Source of the DNA: Bacteroidales bacterium
Lineage (GTDB): Bacteria; Bacteroidota; Bacteroidia; Bacteroidales; WCHB1-69
Reading direction: 5' to 3'
NCBI GenBank assembly: GCA_016290715.1
Contig: JAEEUY010000260.1
Location: 1 to 14,650 of the forward strand
Length of the DNA stretch: 14,650 bases
The position numbers and the translations under genes are program-made. Below the pieces are notes generated by a model that ran no database searches, was not told where the DNA came from, and saw nothing but the letters and a program-made list of their open reading frames with translations. Each line of letters opens with the position of its first letter. Position 1 is the first letter of the stretch. This document shows, piece by piece, positions 1 to 6,813 of this stretch.

Positions 1-902
1 AAATTAGCGGCCACATCATTTGCCCAAAAGAAAAGTTTGCGTTTGATTCCTTTCAACTTTCTTCCCGTACCCAATATCTTATCATAAAACTTTTCCAACA
101 ATCGCGGTACCGTGGTGAAAATTGTAGGTTGAACCTCTTTCAAATTATCGGCAATCGTACCCAAACTCTCCGCATAATAGATTGGAATCCCCAAATATTG
201 CCATGCATAAATCATCATACGCTCATACACATGGCACAACGGGAGATAACTCAACACTTTAGAATGAGAGCCGACTGGCACAATGGGCAGAATAGCTTTA
301 AAGTTGCTAATAATATTGCGATGGGTAAGCATCACTCCTTTCATCGCACTCGTTGTTCCGGAGGTATAGATAATAGTCATCACATCATCGGGAGTGATTC
401 TCTCTTTGATATCCTGCAAATATTGAGGCGACGGATTGGCGACTCCCAACTCTATCACCTCATTCAAATGACGATAACCTCTTAAGTTGCGGAAAGTATA
501 GACATTATCCTTTAAAGCGGGGACTTCGGAAATAATATTTTCAATTTTACGCAAAATATCCCACCCCGAGACAAACACCATTTTCACATCGGCATGATGC
601 AAAATATACTTATAGTCATTCTCACTGATTGTAGGATAGATTGGAACATGGATGGCTCCCAACTGCATGATAGCCATATCCAAAAAATTCCACTCAGGTC
701 GCCCCGGACTGATGGAGGCGATTTTATCTCCCTTTTTCACCCCCAACTGCATCAATCCATAACTGATATTATTTACCGTATTAATGTATTCGGTGGTGCT
801 ATAATATTTCCACGAACCATTAACTTTCGCACAGAGAGCATCATCTCTTTGAAAATGAGTGGCATAGTGCGGAAGAATATCAAAGACACGGGTAACTTCC
901 AT
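1..902 (-). CDS. Long-chain acyl-CoA synthetase (AMP-binding), N-terminal 300 residues, cut by window edge
   Basis: My reverse-strand translation is open from an ATG at 902 to the left edge. It begins MEVTRVFDILPHYATHF and gives about 300 residues of an AMP-forming acyl-CoA ligase, the FadD type that activates fatty acids as acyl-adenylate and then as CoA thioester at the inner face of the membrane. Family features seen are GVKKGDKIASISPGRPEW near residue 55, the ATP-binding loop IYTSGTTSAMKGVMLTHRN at 178-196, the YLPLCHVYERM segment and the TTVPRLLEKFYDKI segment. The usual loop is YTSGTTGxPKGVM, so S185 and M187 are unusual while K188-G189 are kept. The C-terminal lid domain lies outside the window. 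The start is 10 bp after the stop of the upstream T9SS protein, so the two are probably cotranscribed. Family confidence is high; chain-length preference cannot be read from the sequence. Confidence 0.9.
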   Translation of the reverse strand, partial: MEVTRVFDILPHYATHFQRDDALCAKVNGSWKYYSTTEYINTVNNISYGLMQLGVKKGDKIASISPGRPEWNFLDMAIMQLGAIHVPIYPTISENDYKYILHHADVKMVFVSGWDILRKIENIISEVPALKDNVYTFRNLRGYRHLNEVIELGVANPSPQYLQDIKERITPDDVMTIIYTSGTTSAMKGVMLTHRNIISNFKAILPIVPVGSHSKVLSYLPLCHVYERMMIYAWQYLGIPIYYAESLGTIADNLKEVQPTIFTTVPRLLEKFYDKILGTGRKLKGIKRKLFFWANDVAAN

Positions 903-912
903 AAAGTTCTTG

Positions 913-1632
913 TTATTTGACAATTAATTTTTTGGTAGCAAGCACTTGTTGTGCAACTTCTATGGAATAGAAATAAATACCTGCCGGGAAGTCCTCCACA
1001 TCAAACATCACGTCTCCTGAAAGGTTTTGCAACGACTTTTCTTGCATCTTTTTACCCAGCAAATTAGTAATTACAATTTTAGCATCCGCTGAATGAGCAT
1101 ACCCTGACAAATTGTATTGTATTTTCACCCGATCAGTACAAGGGTTGGGGTAACTATTCAATTGTTTCACTTTCACATTTTGACTGATTCCCAGAGCCAA
1201 GGAGGAATATTTCATCACCAAAGAGTAGACTTCTTCCCCTATCGTAAAGGTATATTTCACAAGAGAGATGCCCATAAATCTACCCGAATTATACATAAGA
1301 TGGAAATCATCGAAAGTGGATTGGGTGTGAGCCGCGAGGACCAATGGAACTGGCGCGATGGTTACCGAAGGATCGTAACAAGCCCCCAAACAAAAAGTAT
1401 TCATGGAGCCGTCCAATTCCATAATATTCTCTTTCGCAACCGTAATCTCCAACTCATTGTCGGTGTTATTTAAAATATTGACTGTAAATTCTTCAATCGC
1501 GTTCAACCCTGCCACTTCCAAAAGCACGGTATCATGCACTTCTTCACCTTGATAAAAGAATTTTAAACTTTGGGCATTAGCCGACAAAAACGCTATTGCA
1601 ACAAGAAATAATACAATCTTTTTCATTGCCAT
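913..1632 (-). CDS. Secreted protein with type IX secretion C-terminal sorting domain
   Basis: This 239-residue protein has a signal peptide (MKK, hydrophobic VLFLVAIAFLSANA, probable cleavage after AQS). The middle part has no family I recognise; it is probably a beta-rich domain and carries a close cysteine pair in FCLGACYDP. Residues of about 160-239 form a type A T9SS sorting domain: SYPNPCTDRVKIQYNL, then VITNLLGKKM, then FPAGIYFYSIEVAQQVLATKKLIVK. In this family the domain directs outer-membrane export and is usually removed at the surface. ATG at 1632 is the first in frame; ATG at 1626 (MKKIVLF) would give a more conventional signal peptide and is equally possible. A -7 element lies just upstream, and an acyl-CoA synthetase follows 10 bp downstream. 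The protein is short for a T9SS cargo and its function is unknown. Confidence 0.88.
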   Translation of the reverse strand: MAMKKIVLFLVAIAFLSANAQSLKFFYQGEEVHDTVLLEVAGLNAIEEFTVNILNNTDNELEITVAKENIMELDGSMNTFCLGACYDPSVTIAPVPLVLAAHTQSTFDDFHLMYNSGRFMGISLVKYTFTIGEEVYSLVMKYSSLALGISQNVKVKQLNSYPNPCTDRVKIQYNLSGYAHSADAKIVITNLLGKKMQEKSLQNLSGDVMFDVEDFPAGIYFYSIEVAQQVLATKKLIVK

Positions 1633-1651
1633 TTATTTTAATATTGGGCTG

Positions 1652-1659
1652 CAAAATTA
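1652..1659 (-). promoter_or_regulatory. -7 promoter element ahead of the T9SS protein gene
   Basis: The minus strand reads TAATTTTG, an exact match to the Bacteroidetes -7 consensus TAnnTTTG. It lies about 20 bp before the ATG at 1632, so the leader would be very short. I see no convincing TTTG at the -33 position, so only the -7 part is well supported. Confidence 0.55.
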
Positions 1660-1686
1660 AGATTTTTATTTGGAATTTGTACCGTT

Positions 1687-1839
1687 TTACACAATAAATA
1701 AATTAGGATTCTCTTCCCCGTCCTTATCCACCAACCCCACCGGATTATCCCCATAATACGTGTACGGACTTAAGCTCGGGGACTTGTCCGTCATCGGGTC
1801 CACGGAGAGCCAGACGGAGAGGGACGGTTGGCAGTACCG
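1687..1839 (-). pseudogene. Remnant of an RHS repeat-associated core domain (C-terminal fragment)
   Basis: About 50 residues on the minus strand read RYCQPSLSVWLSVDPMTDKS, continuing with SPYTYYGDNPVGLVDKDGEE and a short tail to a stop. This matches the end of the conserved core of RHS/YD-repeat proteins, typically RYYxPxLxxWLSVDPxADKYPSLSPYxYxxNNPVxxVDPDG. No YD repeats are found upstream. The frame can be extended to an ATG at 1911, but that part (CSLSIVHSP...) is low-complexity and not RHS-like. RHS proteins are large secreted toxins with variable C-termini; this scrap cannot encode one. It sits in a non-coding stretch between two minus-strand genes and is best read as debris of a decayed or rearranged RHS locus. 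Confidence 0.7.
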
Positions 1840-2020
1840 TGAGGGGGAATGTACAATGGATAATGAACAATATACGGGATTGAGGAAGGTGAAGGATAGT
1901 GTGACATACAAACTGAAATTTCACGAGTGGCAAAGTTGCAAAAATAATTTCATATTTCCCATTGCTAATTTCACATTGAACACCCTCCTTGCCGTTGATG
2001 AAGATGGTTCCCTTCGGGGG
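1840..2020. other. Non-coding spacer with degenerate low-complexity sequence
   Basis: No gene is supported here. The stretch contains loosely repeated AT-rich words, such as AATGGATAATGAACAAT near 1855 and TTTCACATTGAA near 1971. These resemble the degenerate filler often seen next to RHS scraps and other repeats in Bacteroidales. Short open frames across it have no recognisable content. Confidence 0.4.
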
Positions 2021-2070
2021 CTTGACTTATTCTTTTTTTCTTGTGTCAAAACACAAAGGGAAGAAAGATT
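2021..2070 (+). repeat. CTTGAC...GTCAA interspersed repeat, copy 1
   Basis: CTTGAC at 2021-2026 is followed by a T/C-rich run, TTGTGTCAAAACACAAAG near 2041 and a purine-rich run. The same arrangement occurs at 11637-11695 (CTTGAC, T/C-rich run, GTGTCAAGACAAAG, purine-rich run). The two copies are diverged but colinear on the same strand. Elements of this appearance are common in intergenic DNA of Bacteroidales. No function is shown. Confidence 0.5.
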
Positions 2071-2123
2071 CAACAAAAGTTTTGGGCACTATTGAAATAT
2101 TTTTTCCTGAAGATGAAAAAATC

Positions 2124-2161
2124 AAAAAAAATTCCGAATACCCATTAAAGAATATTCGGAA
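2124..2161 (-). terminator. Rho-independent terminator of the alpha-oxoamine synthase gene
   Basis: Perfect 9-bp arms TTCCGAATA (2132-2140) and TATTCGGAA (2153-2161) enclose a 12-nt loop. Read on the minus strand the hairpin is followed directly by eight T residues. It begins 23 bp after the stop codon of the gene at 2184-3446. Confidence 0.85.
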
Positions 2162-2183
2162 CTTCTTATGAATTATAATTATC

Positions 2184-3446
2184 CTAATTAAATAGTGCCA
2201 TATCTGGCATCTCCTTGTCATAATCCCCTTTAGCCAATCGGGCTTTGATATCGCGGAAGGCTTCCAACGTATAATCCACATCTTCTATACTATGCGCCGC
2301 CGTTGGGATGATTCTGAATATCAACATTCCTGGAGGAATTACCGGATACGTTACGATAGAACAGAAGATATTGTAGTTTTCTCTCAGATCAACAGCAATA
2401 TTGGCGGCCTGATTAATGCCGCATCTCAAATGTACTGGGGTAACACACGCTTGAGCAGGCCCAATTTCGTAACCCAGTTCACGGAACCCCTTCTGCAAAC
2501 GGCGGGTCACCTCCCATAAATGGGCACGCCGCTCATCACCTTCATTGCTGCGTATGATTTCAAGGCGTTTTAAGCACCCCTCAACAATCGGCATAGGCAA
2601 TGATTTTGCATACATCTGGGAACGCATATTGTACTTCAAATAATCAATGATCTCTTTATCCGTTGCCACAAATCCGCCAATAGTAGCCATAGACTTGGCA
2701 TACGCACCTATGTATATGTCAATATCATCCATTACACCAAAATGTTCAGAAGTACCCCTGCCGTGCGGCCCCATTACGCCAAATCCGTGAGCATCATCAA
2801 TCAGAATGCGGAAAGGGTATTTCTTTTTCAAGGCTGCAATCTGATCCAATATTCCCAATGCTCCCGTCATCCCGAAAACGCCTTCCGTAATCAGCAACAC
2901 CCCACCGTTCTGTTTTTCGGCCAATTCGCAAGCGTGAGCCACAATTCTCTCACAATCCGCAATATCATTATGACGGAATTTGAACTTGCTTCCCAAATGC
3001 AGACGCATCCCGTCTAACAAGCAGGCATGGGCTTCCGCATCATATACAATCACATCGTGACGATTGACTAAAGAATCGATGGTGGAAAAAATACCTTGGT
3101 AACCGAAGTTGAATTCAAAGGCCGCCTCTTTTTTCTCAAATTCAGCCAGCTCCTTTTCCAATCTTTCATGCAAAGCCGTTTGACCCGTCATCATACGGCT
3201 TCCCATCGGATAAGCCATCCCCCAGCGAGCAGCAGCTTCCGCATCCGTTTTACGAACTTCCGGATGATTGGCTAATCCCAAATAATTGTTCAAACTCCAA
3301 CAAAGCACTTCCTTGCCATTAAACCGCATGTGAGGCCCCAATTCACCTTCCAGTTTGGGAAATGTAAAATATCCTTCTGCCGTTTTCCGGTATTGTCCAA
3401 TAGGTCCACCCGACGATTTTTTAATTCTTTCAAAAATGTCTTTCAT
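2184..3446 (-). CDS. Alpha-oxoamine synthase, probable serine palmitoyltransferase
   Basis: This 420-residue fold-type I PLP enzyme belongs to the alpha-oxoamine synthase family (SPT, KBL, BioF, ALAS), which joins an acyl thioester to an amino acid with decarboxylation. Seen in the sequence are the N-terminal WSLNNYLGLANHPEV, the stacking histidine H140 in YDAEAHAC, D218-H220 in LIDDAHGFG, the PLP lysine K251 in GAYAKSMATIGGF, and PVIPPGMLIFRIIPTAAHS near the C-terminus. Length and N-terminus fit the Bacteroidetes enzymes assigned to sphingolipid synthesis (serine plus palmitoyl donor to 3-ketosphinganine). Some Bacteroidales use a sister enzyme, cysteate acyl-ACP transferase, to make sulfonolipids, and I cannot separate the two by eye. 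The gene is monocistronic: its own terminator follows, and an intergenic gap separates it from the divergent FKBP operon. Confidence 0.85.
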   Translation of the reverse strand: MKDIFERIKKSSGGPIGQYRKTAEGYFTFPKLEGELGPHMRFNGKEVLCWSLNNYLGLANHPEVRKTDAEAAARWGMAYPMGSRMMTGQTALHERLEKELAEFEKKEAAFEFNFGYQGIFSTIDSLVNRHDVIVYDAEAHACLLDGMRLHLGSKFKFRHNDIADCERIVAHACELAEKQNGGVLLITEGVFGMTGALGILDQIAALKKKYPFRILIDDAHGFGVMGPHGRGTSEHFGVMDDIDIYIGAYAKSMATIGGFVATDKEIIDYLKYNMRSQMYAKSLPMPIVEGCLKRLEIIRSNEGDERRAHLWEVTRRLQKGFRELGYEIGPAQACVTPVHLRCGINQAANIAVDLRENYNIFCSIVTYPVIPPGMLIFRIIPTAAHSIEDVDYTLEAFRDIKARLAKGDYDKEMPDMALFN

Positions 3447-3748
3447 GTAATTATGTTTTTGAAGTTATAATAATATAAGGTATATGTGATTCCTCAAAAA
3501 TATTTCTGGCGCAAAAATATACATAATTTCAATATTAAGCATTGCCCTAAGCGACAATTTTCAAATATTTCATAGAACCTGTCCCCATTTCTATCCATAG
3601 ATTTGGGAGAAGATGTGCAATTCCATTAAAAGTATTTGATAGATTTGTAAAATTTAGTCAATTATCTCTGTCTCTTTCCCATAAAATTGAATCTATTATC
3701 AAAAAAAAGGCTACCTTTGCAGCGCAAATTTTTCAAAATCAAAAATCA
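3447..3748. other. Divergent intergenic region, no gene
   Basis: This 302-bp AT-rich spacer lies between the minus-strand alpha-oxoamine synthase and the plus-strand FKBP operon. Two minus-strand TATTTTTG words (plus-strand positions 3495-3502 and 3512-3519) fit the -7 consensus and could drive the synthase gene, but neither has a clear -33 partner. The FKBP promoter lies at the right end. Nothing else is evident. Confidence 0.5.
3686..3719 (+). promoter_or_regulatory. Promoter of the FKBP-btuF-pagL operon
   Basis: TACCTTTG at 3712-3719 matches TAnnTTTG exactly. ATTG at 3686-3689 lies 22 bp upstream and is an acceptable -33 element. The start codon at 3749 is 30 bp downstream of the -7 element. 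Confidence 0.6.
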
Positions 3749-4429
3749 ATGAAAAGCATAAAATTATTCATCCTCGTTTGCGCATTCTGTGTAGGTGTCT
3801 GCGCAACGGCAAAATCACAAAATCAGATGACAGATAAAGAAAAAATGAGCTATGCTCTCGGTGTTAATTATGGAGAACAATTCAAAAATTTAGGTTTGGA
3901 TGTTGACTTTGACCTTATTCTCAAGGGAATGAACGACGGTTTGAATGGGGCAAACAAGTTCTCAATGGAAGAAATGCAAGCAGCCTTCCAACTAGTAAAC
4001 GAAACTGTGGAAAGCAACCAACAAAAAATGCTGGAAGAAGAGAAGACAAAAGGAGCAGAATTCCTGGCTCAAAACAAAAAGAACAAAGGAGTGGTAGAAA
4101 CTCCCTCCGGCTTGCAATATAAAGTCATTAAAGAAGGAACCGGCAAAAAACCCACAGCAACCGACAAAGTAAAAGTACATTATCATGGCACCTTATTAGA
4201 TGGTACCGTTTTTGATTCCTCCGTTGAACGCGGCGAGCCTATCACTTTCCCTCTCAATCAAGTGATAGCAGGGTGGACAGAAGGCGTACAACTCATGTCA
4301 GAAGGATCTAAATATATATTCTACATCCCTTCTAATTTGGCTTACGGCGATCGCGGGGCTCAAACTATCAAACCCGGAGCCACTTTGATTTTTGAGGTTG
4401 AGCTAATTGAAGTCAATCCCGCAGAATAA
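3749..4429 (+). CDS. FKBP-type peptidyl-prolyl cis-trans isomerase, periplasmic (FkpA/Mip-like)
   Basis: This 226-residue protein has a signal peptide (MKSIKLFILVCAFCVGVCATAKSQ). An N-terminal FKBP dimerisation domain spans about 28-105 (TDKEKMSYALGVNYGEQF ... MLEEEKTKGAEFLAQNKKNKGV). The C-terminal FKBP catalytic domain spans about 110-224, with PSGLQYKVIKEGTGKKP, VHYHGTLLDGTVFDSS, the VIAGWTEGVQLM signature, YIPSNLAYGDRGA and ATLIFEVELIEV. This is the full family architecture, as in FkpA, Mip and FklB. The protein is expected to isomerise X-Pro bonds and chaperone exported proteins. It is first in an operon: btuF starts 3 bp after its stop. The signal peptide shows no lipobox, so a soluble periplasmic protein is most likely. 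Confidence 0.93.
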   Translation: MKSIKLFILVCAFCVGVCATAKSQNQMTDKEKMSYALGVNYGEQFKNLGLDVDFDLILKGMNDGLNGANKFSMEEMQAAFQLVNETVESNQQKMLEEEKTKGAEFLAQNKKNKGVVETPSGLQYKVIKEGTGKKPTATDKVKVHYHGTLLDGTVFDSSVERGEPITFPLNQVIAGWTEGVQLMSEGSKYIFYIPSNLAYGDRGAQTIKPGATLIFEVELIEVNPAE

Positions 4430-4432
4430 TCA

Positions 4433-5308
4433 ATGAAAAAATATTTTCTTATATGCTGTTTGCTGTTTGTCACCAGTGCATGTCATCATGCCAACGATAA
4501 ACAGCAAACTTTTTTTTATCAAGGCACCGACTCCTACGGACGCACCGTTACAATTGAAAAAGAGCCACAACGCATCGTTTCGCTTTCGGCTTCCATCTCC
4601 GAGATCATTTTCCTTCTCCATTGTGAAGACAAATTGGCTGGAATCAGTGATTTCTGCGATTACCCTCCCGAAACAAAAGACATTCCCAAAGTGGGGAAAT
4701 TACTCAATCTCAACATTGAAAGTATTCTTTCCGTCAATCCCGATTTAATTTTCATCGGTTCTATCATTAGCAAAAATGATGTTGAAAAACTAGAGCAAAC
4801 AGGAATTCCCATTTTCTTCCTGAAAAAAGAGGATAGCATTGATGATTTGTATTCCTCTATCCAAATTTTAGGAACTATTTTCCAAAAAACTGCCCTCGCC
4901 GACTCTTTAGTGCAACATTATCGTAAAGAAATTGAACAATTCCGTAACGCCGGACAGCAGACTTTGCCAACGGTTTATTATGTTGCAGGGTTCGGGCAAA
5001 CTGGGGATTTCACTGCTCCTGGCAACTCTTTTATTCATGACATTATCACATTAGCAGGGGGCGAAAATATTGGAAAAGATCTCACCCAATGGAGTATTAG
5101 TCGGGAACATATCTTTGAAAAGAATCCGGATTATATTTTCATACGCAAAGAAGACCTTGACATTTTTTGTCATACTTACCCTTACACCTTATTAGATGCT
5201 GTGAAGAACGGGCGCGTTTACCCGATTGAATCCGGATGGATTGACATCGTTACCCCCCGGAATATTGAGGCTATCAAGTATATCCGTGAAATTATCCATC
5301 GCCCATGA
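4433..5308 (+). CDS. Periplasmic-binding lipoprotein of an iron-siderophore/cobalamin ABC importer (BtuF-like)
   Basis: This 291-residue protein has a lipoprotein signal, MKKYFLICCLLFVTSAC, with the lipidated cysteine at position 17. The rest is a helical-backbone solute-binding domain of the BtuF/FepB/FhuD class (about 30-288). Signature stretches are GRTVTIEKEPQRIVSLSASI, LAGISDFCDYPPETKDIPKVG, NIESILSVNPDLIF and a C-terminal MTPRN-like TPRNIEAIKYIREI. The GISDFCDYPPE wording and the overall length favour corrinoid binding over siderophores, but this is inference. No permease or ATPase gene is adjacent; the neighbours are an FKBP isomerase (3 bp upstream) and a PagL-like protein whose ATG overlaps this stop by 4 bp. 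A partner BtuCD would have to be encoded elsewhere. Confidence 0.85.
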   Translation: MKKYFLICCLLFVTSACHHANDKQQTFFYQGTDSYGRTVTIEKEPQRIVSLSASISEIIFLLHCEDKLAGISDFCDYPPETKDIPKVGKLLNLNIESILSVNPDLIFIGSIISKNDVEKLEQTGIPIFFLKKEDSIDDLYSSIQILGTIFQKTALADSLVQHYRKEIEQFRNAGQQTLPTVYYVAGFGQTGDFTAPGNSFIHDIITLAGGENIGKDLTQWSISREHIFEKNPDYIFIRKEDLDIFCHTYPYTLLDAVKNGRVYPIESGWIDIVTPRNIEAIKYIREIIHRP

Positions 5309-6456
5309 ACCGCTTTGAAAGGAATTGTCGTCTTGTCCGCTACATTTTTTCTTATGCCACTCTTTGTATCATATTAGGACATACCCTTATTGCACAAGAA
5401 GCGAATAAGCAACAATGGTATCTGGAACCTGCCCTCCGCATAGGGCGCATTATTCCCAACGCTTCCAACACAGCGTGGCTTTCGCATGTTTCTTTATATA
5501 GCGCTGAACTCCGATTTGGGAAACAAACCACGGGGCAACACGAGTGGGAACGGCTTTTCAATTATCCCGAATATGGGATTTGCTTACGCTACGGTCACTT
5601 CAACAGCAGCATCTTCCGTGACAAAGTGGCCCTTTTCGGCTATATGAACGGCACCATCTACCGAATACGGCGATGGACTTTCCACTATCAGTTTGGAGCG
5701 GGCGTTTCCTGTTGGACCAATCCGTATAACCTTGAAACAAATGACAGCAATCGCTTCATCGGTTCACATCTTAATGCGCACCTCGACTTAGCGTTAGGGA
5801 TAGACTTTCGTGTTTCACCCCATACTGTGCTCACCCTCCGCGCCAACTTCTCCCACTCTTCCAATGCCGCTTTAAAATTGCCCAATATGGGAATCAATCC
5901 TCTTTCCGGAGCTATCGGAGTAAAATGCTTCTTCCATGAAATCAAAGATTTGGATTATAATTTCAAAACACGAGACACCAATTTTATCAAAAAGAACAGT
6001 TTTTATGTATTGGTCGGGGGAGGTGCACGCCAATCCAAAAAAGATGCCGTAGTTACCAATGGCGCCGCAGATCCCTATTATCCTGGGGTTGTACTACAAT
6101 TAGGGTATTTGCGGCAATTTCACCCGAAATTCCGCTACGGAGCAGGCATCGATTTCTACTATAGTGGGGAATTGAGCCGCCACCTGCCCGAAGCGCAACG
6201 CAAACCCGCCAAATATTTCAGTCAAGCCCTCTTTTTATCCTTTGAAGTTTTGTACGGACGACTGGTCTTGCACGTAAGTGGGGCGGTTTACATCAACAAA
6301 GCATTCAATTTTTACGAGCCGTTTTACGAAAGAGCGGGACTTCGCTTCTTGTTAGGCAAAAAGAGAAACAATTTCATTGGGGCCAATGTGAAAGCACACG
6401 CCGGCTCCGTTGATTTCTTGGAAATATGCTATGGCATCCACTTCGTAACATTCTAA
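5305..6456 (+). CDS. Outer-membrane acyloxyacyl hydrolase family protein (PagL-like lipid A 3-O-deacylase)
   Basis: This 383-residue protein has an N-terminal hydrophobic signal (YIFSYATLCIILGHTLIAQ) and alternating beta strands rich in aromatic residues. It ends in phenylalanine (FVTF), as outer-membrane barrels usually do. The segment NFSHSSNAALKLPNMGINPL (182-200), after GAGVSCWTNPYN and a predicted strand, matches the PagL active-site region. H184 and S186 fit its catalytic His-x-Ser, but I do not see an obvious equivalent of the catalytic glutamate. PagL itself is about 170 residues, so the long second half (about 211-383, a second barrel-like section) is an extension typical of Bacteroidetes homologues. 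A role in removing lipid A acyl chains is inferred. Its ATGA overlap with btuF indicates translational coupling. Confidence 0.72.
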   Translation: MNRFERNCRLVRYIFSYATLCIILGHTLIAQEANKQQWYLEPALRIGRIIPNASNTAWLSHVSLYSAELRFGKQTTGQHEWERLFNYPEYGICLRYGHFNSSIFRDKVALFGYMNGTIYRIRRWTFHYQFGAGVSCWTNPYNLETNDSNRFIGSHLNAHLDLALGIDFRVSPHTVLTLRANFSHSSNAALKLPNMGINPLSGAIGVKCFFHEIKDLDYNFKTRDTNFIKKNSFYVLVGGGARQSKKDAVVTNGAADPYYPGVVLQLGYLRQFHPKFRYGAGIDFYYSGELSRHLPEAQRKPAKYFSQALFLSFEVLYGRLVLHVSGAVYINKAFNFYEPFYERAGLRFLLGKKRNNFIGANVKAHAGSVDFLEICYGIHFVTF

Positions 6457-6524
6457 AAATTGGAATGATTGCTTCCCATCCTTTAAATTCCCCTAAAAAA
6501 AATTTCATTACTATCTGCAAAAAT

Positions 6525-6557
6525 ATGGCCTTGATGAAAAAAACGTCAAAAAAATGA
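6525..6557 (+). repeat. 33-bp perfect direct repeat, left copy
   Basis: Positions 6525-6557 are identical, base for base, to 11443-11475, including two runs of seven A. Identity stops at both edges. The unit starts with ATG, ends with TGA and is open throughout (MALMKKTSKK, stop). It lies 68 bp after the pagL stop. The two copies bracket the restriction-modification region. Confidence 0.9.
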
Positions 6558-6567
6558 CATCCGTTAA

Positions 6568-6624
6568 TCGTGCCAAAAGCACGAAATTCCAGTAACCGAA
6601 GACAAGACTGTCAGACCGCAGTCT
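6568..6624 (-). repeat. Palindromic interspersed repeat, left-end copy
   Basis: Two hairpins are seen: TCGTGC (6568-6573) with GCACGA (6579-6584), and AGACTG (6605-6610) with CAGTCT (6619-6624). Read on the minus strand the order is AGACTGCGG..., TTGTCT, CGGTTACTGG, then the TCGTGC hairpin. This parallels the plus-strand order at 11193-11251 (AGACTGCGGCC, TTGTCT, AGGTTACTGG, GCGTCCC hairpin). The same repeat type is therefore present at both ends of the island in opposite orientation. Confidence 0.65.
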
Positions 6625-6644
6625 GGAGAAGTGCAATACACTGG

Positions 6645-6736
6645 TAATTAGCGTCTTGGGGAGACGCGACTAATTGACCGCGAATGGCGCGGATTACGCG
6701 AAAAGACCGCCATGACGTAGAAACGCGGTGCACCGC
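6645..6736. repeat. Cluster of short palindromes downstream of rhuM
   Basis: Three structures follow one another: AATTAGCGTCT (from 6646) pairing with AGACGC-GA-CTAATT (6662-6675) across a 5-nt loop with a 3-nt bulge; CCGCG / CGCGG with a 5-nt loop near 6680-6695; and the perfect 12-bp palindrome GCGGTGCACCGC at 6725-6736. No open frame is convincing here. These may be repeat debris or transcript 3' structures. Confidence 0.55.
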
Positions 6737-6782
6737 ATCTCCATAAACCAACATATATGTAATCGGTTTGTAGATACCATAA

Positions 6783-6813
6783 TGTAGGGATGTCATATTA
6801 TGGCATCCCTACA
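6783..6813. terminator. Hairpin overlapping the rhuM stop codon
   Basis: Perfect 10-bp arms TGTAGGGATG (6783-6792) and CATCCCTACA (6804-6813) enclose an 11-nt loop. The rhuM stop (minus strand, 6809-6811) lies inside the right arm. No T-run follows on the minus strand, so this may be a weak or Rho-assisted terminator or an mRNA 3' stabiliser. An alternative pairing, CCATAAT with ATTATGG, competes with it. Confidence 0.45.

Noticed and set aside
129..920. Plus-strand frames of 118 and 108 residues
   Set aside because: They lie antisense to the acyl-CoA synthetase, which shows conserved motifs along its whole length.
1687..1911. Intact 74-residue gene covering the RHS fragment
   Set aside because: The N-terminal 24 residues are low-complexity and unlike RHS, there is no start signal, and the conserved part is only a terminal scrap.
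6783..6813. Strong rho-independent terminator for rhuM
   Set aside because: The hairpin is perfect but lacks a following T-run on the minus strand, so it is listed only with low confidence.
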